Origin: Gemmatimonadota bacterium
GTDB taxonomy: Bacteria; GCA-2686955
Reading direction: 5' to 3'
Length of the DNA: 7,476 bases
Assembly: GCA_002686955.1 (NCBI GenBank)
Contig: NYZA01000253.1
Location: forward strand, 1 to 7,476
Part shown: piece after piece, positions 6,801 through 7,476 of the stretch
Position numbering within the stretch: the first letter of the stretch is position 1
How the letters are laid out: every line of letters starts with the position of its first letter
Notes under the pieces: generated by a model
Database searches by the model: none
What the model was told of the DNA's origin: nothing
What the model saw: the letters and a program-made list of their open reading frames with translations, nothing else
Position numbers and translations under genes: made by a program

Positions 6801-6821
6801 TCTGTAGAGGTTGGCTACAGA
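6801..6821. other. short inverted repeat at the end of the receiver-domain remnant
   Basis: TCTGTAG and CTACAGA form a 7-bp perfect stem around a 7-base loop. On the minus strand the first arm contains the TAG stop of the receiver remnant, and the hairpin lies about 30 bases before the glnS start. No U-run follows on the minus strand (the bases after it are a C/T mixture), so a classic intrinsic terminator is not supported. It could be a 5' leader hairpin of glnS or chance. Confidence 0.35.
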
Positions 6822-7004
6822 ATAGAGCCTCTGCCCGCCCAGCGCTGGATCGCTACGCGAAGATCTTCGATCGGGGTCGGCTTGGCGAGAAAACCGTCCA
6901 TACCGGCCCTGAAGCAGCGCCGGCGATCCTCCCCCATCGCGCTCGCACTCAGAGCCAATCGGGATGCGCTCGCTCTTTCCCTCCCGCTCCAGCTCCCGTA
7001 TGCG
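6815..7004 (-). pseudogene. frameshifted C-terminal half of a response-regulator receiver (REC) domain
   Basis: Two minus-strand frames together give a receiver-domain end. RIRELEREGKSERIPI is read at 7004-6957. After one extra base (6956) the next frame continues ALSASAMGEDRRR...AGMDGFLAKPTPIEDLRVAIQRW to a TAG at 6815-6817. This matches the familiar REC pattern from RIRxLE through PIIALTA, then AGMDxFLxKP with its conserved Lys, to the last helix, as found at the end of hybrid histidine kinases. The second Ile of PIIAL is missing, so a 2-base deletion explains the shift better than a 1-base insertion. The phosphoacceptor Asp and the whole first half are absent. It is upstream of glnS on the same strand. 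A sequencing error could mimic the shift, but the missing N-terminal half supports real decay. Confidence 0.7.
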
Positions 7005-7377
7005 CGCGCATCTCCTCGAGGCAGTCCTTCGGCTCCAATAATCCCCGCGCCCGCAAGGTATCGTAGTCGCGGGCCAACTTGAGAATGCGCGCCTCGATTG
7101 GCTCCAGATGGGGGATCGAGCCCAGCACCGGCTCCAAGCGCGGGATGTTGCCGAGCAGATCGTCCTCCGGCGGCACTGCACCCAGAAGATCGAGCATCGC
7201 GTGAATGCTCCCGAATAGCGTCTCCTCCAGAAGAACCCTCTCGCTCGTCAGAAGCCGATGCCGCTCGATCGCCTCCGCGATCGCCCCCCTCAACTCCCCG
7301 GGATCGGTCGGCTTCTCAAAAAGCGGAAGAGCAGCCCGCTGTTCCCATAATCCACCACCTAATTCACGATTCGCCAT
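6949..7377 (-). pseudogene. remnant of a response regulator: receiver-domain end plus HD-type output-domain fragments
   Basis: The frame from ATG 7377 gives 142 residues. PLFEKPTDPGELRGAIAEAI (18-37) resembles the conserved-Lys loop and last helix of a REC domain. RHRLLTSERVLLEETLFGSI (39-58) resembles the linker after REC in RpfG-like regulators with an HD-type phosphohydrolase domain. LLGNIPRLEPV (74-84) and EARILKLARDYDTLRARGL (95-113) resemble separate pieces of that domain that normally lie tens of residues apart. The His-Asp metal site between them is missing, as are the first 80-100 residues of REC with the phosphorylated Asp. From about residue 124 the frame runs through DNA that, one frame over, encodes the REC fragment described separately, so the C-terminus is not native. 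The first 14 residues (MANRELGGGLWEQR) look unlike REC and may come from the adjacent repeat element. An expressed small protein cannot be excluded. Confidence 0.6.
7079..7138 (-). repeat. imperfect 30-base tandem repeat inside the regulator remnant
   Basis: On the minus strand two consecutive 30-base units encode NIPRLEPVLG and SIPHLEPIEA. They share ATCCC-C and TGGAGCC blocks in register. In intact relatives, as I recall them, the first copy is followed by tens of residues of HD-domain core before the ARILK stretch. A deletion or slippage event between short matching sequences could have created this junction. Coordinates are approximate to a few bases. Confidence 0.5.
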
Positions 7378-7405
7378 ACGCCTCTTGACCTTATCCTTCG
7401 TTGCT

Positions 7406-7460
7406 CGCACCGATTTGATGCTCAACGTAGTTCTACTACGCCTGCGCTCAAATCGGTGCG
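7406..7460. repeat. nested palindromic element (13-bp inverted repeat with inner hairpin)
   Basis: CGCACCGATTTGA (7406-7418) and TCAAATCGGTGCG (7448-7460) are perfect inverted repeats. Inside them CGTAG (7426-7430) and CTACG (7436-7440) form a second stem around a 5-base loop, and a GC pair with a T-G (7419-7421 with 7444-7446) can extend the outer stem. Flanking sequence to about 7340 is less GC-rich than the genes (minus strand GTGAATTAGGTGGTGGATTA). No gene is seen in 7378-7476. The structure is typical of dispersed palindromic repeats (REP/MITE-like), but only one copy is visible, so mobility is inference. Confidence 0.6.
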
Positions 7461-7462
7461 GC

Positions 7463-7476
7463 GCCTCGACTAAGGC
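7463..7476. repeat. small inverted repeat at the window edge
   Basis: GCCT (7463-7466) and AGGC (7473-7476) flank six bases, starting two bases after the nested palindrome. The window ends here, so a longer stem cannot be judged. It may be part of the same element or a chance match. Confidence 0.25.

Noticed and set aside
6429-7181. Single 250-codon minus-strand gene spanning the receiver remnant and the start of glnS
   Set aside because: Only 16 residues (RIRELEREGKSERIPI) look like real protein. The rest is out of frame with both the receiver end and glnS.
7320-7346. Possible intrinsic terminator on the minus strand (AGCGG, 9-base loop, CCGCT, then T-run)
   Set aside because: The stem is only 5 bp and the T-run is five bases, read through as Phe-Glu-Lys-Pro of the receiver motif. 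It is more simply coding remnant.
7406-7476. Integron attC site suggested by the nested hairpin
   Set aside because: I could not find paired RYYYAAC/GTTRRRY core sites at the ends of the structure, and no gene cassette or integrase is in view.

Overview
The window is GC-rich and almost entirely coding, with bacterial gene packing (4-base ATGA overlaps, 1-5 base gaps) and Shine-Dalgarno sites. A bacterial-type glutaminyl-tRNA synthetase, an MthK-like K+ channel, a matrixin-like secreted protein and degenerate response-regulator pieces would fit a proteobacterial or 'deltaproteobacterial' (for example Myxococcota-like) genome. No marker in the window fixes the taxon, so this is inference.

Left half, plus strand (1-3855): one tightly overlapping cluster. 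It starts with the tail of a small hydrophobic protein (possibly DUF350/YjfL). It continues with a pyruvoyl-type S-adenosylmethionine decarboxylase (speD), a membrane-anchored spermidine-synthase-like aminopropyltransferase with about seven transmembrane segments, a two-TM K+ channel with a cytosolic RCK domain, and a DppA-like M55 zinc D-aminopeptidase. Three junctions (tail/speD, speD/aminopropyltransferase, channel/M55) are 4-base stop/start overlaps, and the fourth is a 5-base gap. This looks like a single transcription and translation unit. It links polyamine-type chemistry, a membrane, K+ flux and a peptidase, and is the most interesting system here. The promoter lies outside the window.

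Middle and right, minus strand (3857-6772, read right to left): glnS, then msrA whose Shine-Dalgarno is written in the last two codons of glnS, then after 85 bases a secreted matrixin-like protein in which the catalytic glutamate of HExxHxxGxxH is glutamine. The matrixin gene and the plus-strand operon converge with one base between their stop codons.

Right edge (6815-7476): decayed two-component sequence on the minus strand. One piece is the end of a receiver domain joined to parts of an HD-type output domain whose catalytic core is missing. The other is the second half of a receiver domain split by a frameshift. The last 100 bases or so are less GC-rich and carry a 13-bp perfect inverted repeat with a second hairpin inside it, probably a dispersed repeat element that replaced the start of the regulator gene.
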